From JBBRYK01 sp038237665 (lineage in GTDB: Bacteria > Actinomycetota > Thermoleophilia > Gaiellales > Gaiellaceae): a stretch of 5,819 nucleotides of DNA. The stretch covers positions 1 through 5,819 of the forward strand of contig JBBRYK010000121.1 in assembly GCA_038237665.1 (NCBI GenBank), given 5' to 3'. A program made the translations under genes and the position numbers. This document shows, one piece after another, positions 5,081 through 5,819 of this stretch. How positions within the stretch are numbered: the stretch's first letter is position 1; every line of letters starts with the position of its first letter. The notes below the pieces were generated by a model, which was given only the letters and a program-made list of their open reading frames with translations, was not told the origin of the DNA and did no database searches.

Positions 5081-5819
5081 GGGGCGGTTTCGGGCTCGAG
5101 AATCTGCCGTACGGCGTCTTCACCCGGCCGGGCCAGGAGGAGCGATGGGTCGGCGTTCGCGTCGGGGATTCCGTGCGCCCGCTCTTCGAAGCGCCTGGTC
5201 TCAACGGGTTGATGGCACAAGGCCCAGAGGCCTGGCGCGAACTGCGCCGGCAGGCGCGAGAGCAGATCGAGGCCGGCGCGCAGCTGGTCCCGCTCGCCGA
5301 GGTCGAGCTCCAGCTGCCGTTCGAGGTCGCCGACTACGTCGACTTCTACTCCTCGCTCGATCACGCGACCAACTTGGGGAAGATGTTCCGGCCCGACGCG
5401 GAGCCGCTGCTGCCGAACTGGCGGTGGCTGCCCGTCGGCTATCACGGCCGTGCGGGAACGGTCGTCGTCAGTGGCACCCCGGTTCGCCGCCCGCGAGGCC
5501 AGTCGAAGGCACCGGACGCGGCCGAGCCGTCGTTCGGACCTTCCCGCCGCCTCGACATCGAGCTCGAGCTCGGCTTCGTGATCGGAACACCCAGCAAGCT
5601 CGGCCGGCCGGTCCCGGCGAGCGACGCGCTCGATCACGTCTTCGGCGTCGTCCTCGTCAACGATTGGAGCGCGCGTGACATCCAGGCCTGGGAGTACGTC
5701 CCGCTAGGCCCGTTCCTGGGCAAGTCGTTCGCGACCTCGATCTCGCCGTGGGTGACACCGCTCGAGGCGCTCCTCCCGTACCGCGTCGCGGCGCCCGCCC
5801 AGGAACCCGAGCCGCTCGA
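5068..5819 (+). CDS. fahA: Fumarylacetoacetase, 3' partial
   Basis: Fumarylacetoacetase splits fumarylacetoacetate into fumarate and acetoacetate, the last step of tyrosine/homogentisate catabolism in the cytoplasm. About 250 residues are visible of roughly 400-420; the window end cuts the gene. The N-terminal SH3-like domain begins at FGLENLPYGVF. The catalytic domain has VDFYSSLDHATN (D92 metal ligand and H99 catalytic, counting from GTG 5068), GYHGRAGTVVVSGTP, the metal glutamates E165 and E167 in LDIELELGF, and NDWSARDIQAWEYVPLGPFL with D199 and Q206, then K219 and T223 in GKSFAT. These match D126, H133, E199, E201, D233, Q240, K253 and T257 of mammalian FAH. The frame is open back to a TGA at 4909-4911, with GTG only at 5044, 5056 and 5068, all within the repeat tract. 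GTG 5068 gives the family-typical N-terminal length; none has a Shine-Dalgarno at normal spacing. Confidence 0.95.
   Translation, partial: MPGTGGGFGLENLPYGVFTRPGQEERWVGVRVGDSVRPLFEAPGLNGLMAQGPEAWRELRRQAREQIEAGAQLVPLAEVELQLPFEVADYVDFYSSLDHATNLGKMFRPDAEPLLPNWRWLPVGYHGRAGTVVVSGTPVRRPRGQSKAPDAAEPSFGPSRRLDIELELGFVIGTPSKLGRPVPASDALDHVFGVVLVNDWSARDIQAWEYVPLGPFLGKSFATSISPWVTPLEALLPYRVAAPAQEPEPL

Noticed and set aside
4944..5678. Open frame from ATG 4944 (MPGTVPDTEE... with repeated AWHR)
   Set aside because: After the repeat it runs in the wrong frame through fumarylacetoacetase and becomes Arg/Ala-rich. There is no sign that it is a real protein, although a very short leader peptide cannot be excluded.

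Overview
This is a very GC-rich window (about 70% G+C by eye) with strong G/C preference at third codon positions and several GTG starts. That, together with the gene content, suggests a high-GC actinobacterium. A soil or sediment lineage such as Thermoleophilia is my guess, but nothing in the window proves it. All genes I can support lie on the + strand.

Region 1 (1-4197) is a tightly packed operon for a molybdenum hydroxylase of the xanthine dehydrogenase / aerobic CO dehydrogenase family. In order it encodes the FAD-binding medium subunit (5' end cut off by the window), the two-[2Fe-2S] small subunit, the molybdopterin-binding large subunit and a CoxG-like SRPBCC protein. The junctions are TAG directly followed by GTG, an ATGA overlap and a GTGA overlap, which implies co-transcription and translational coupling. 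Electrons would pass from substrate at the Mo centre through the two Fe-S clusters to FAD. The order medium-small-large is that of coxMSL in true CO dehydrogenases, but the active-site loop of the large subunit is NRGYSRMQ. It is neither the AYRCSFR of form I CO dehydrogenase nor the AYRGAGR of form II, so the substrate is unknown.

Region 2 (4203-4937) holds an unrecognised 244-residue protein that starts five bases after the CoxG-like stop. It has strongly motif-like stretches (KIRCGG, PFKATAGLHH, HGFLNL) that look enzymatic. The gene contains a 17-bp near-palindrome lying on a cluster of rare codons that includes TTA, and an 18-bp perfect inverted repeat that overlaps a second hairpin.

Region 3 (4938-5067) is intergenic. 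Two tracts of a 12-bp palindromic repeat (consensus TGCCTGGCACCG with a TGCCTGACACCG variant) flank an unusually AT-rich stretch with competing hairpins and a Shine-Dalgarno-like GGAGG.

Region 4 (about 5068-5819) is the N-terminal 60% or so of fumarylacetoacetase, the last enzyme of tyrosine/homogentisate breakdown, cut by the window end. All of its possible ATG/GTG/TTG starts lie inside the second repeat tract, so the repeat appears to supply the start codon and the first residues. I found no tRNA, rRNA, complete transposon or CRISPR array.
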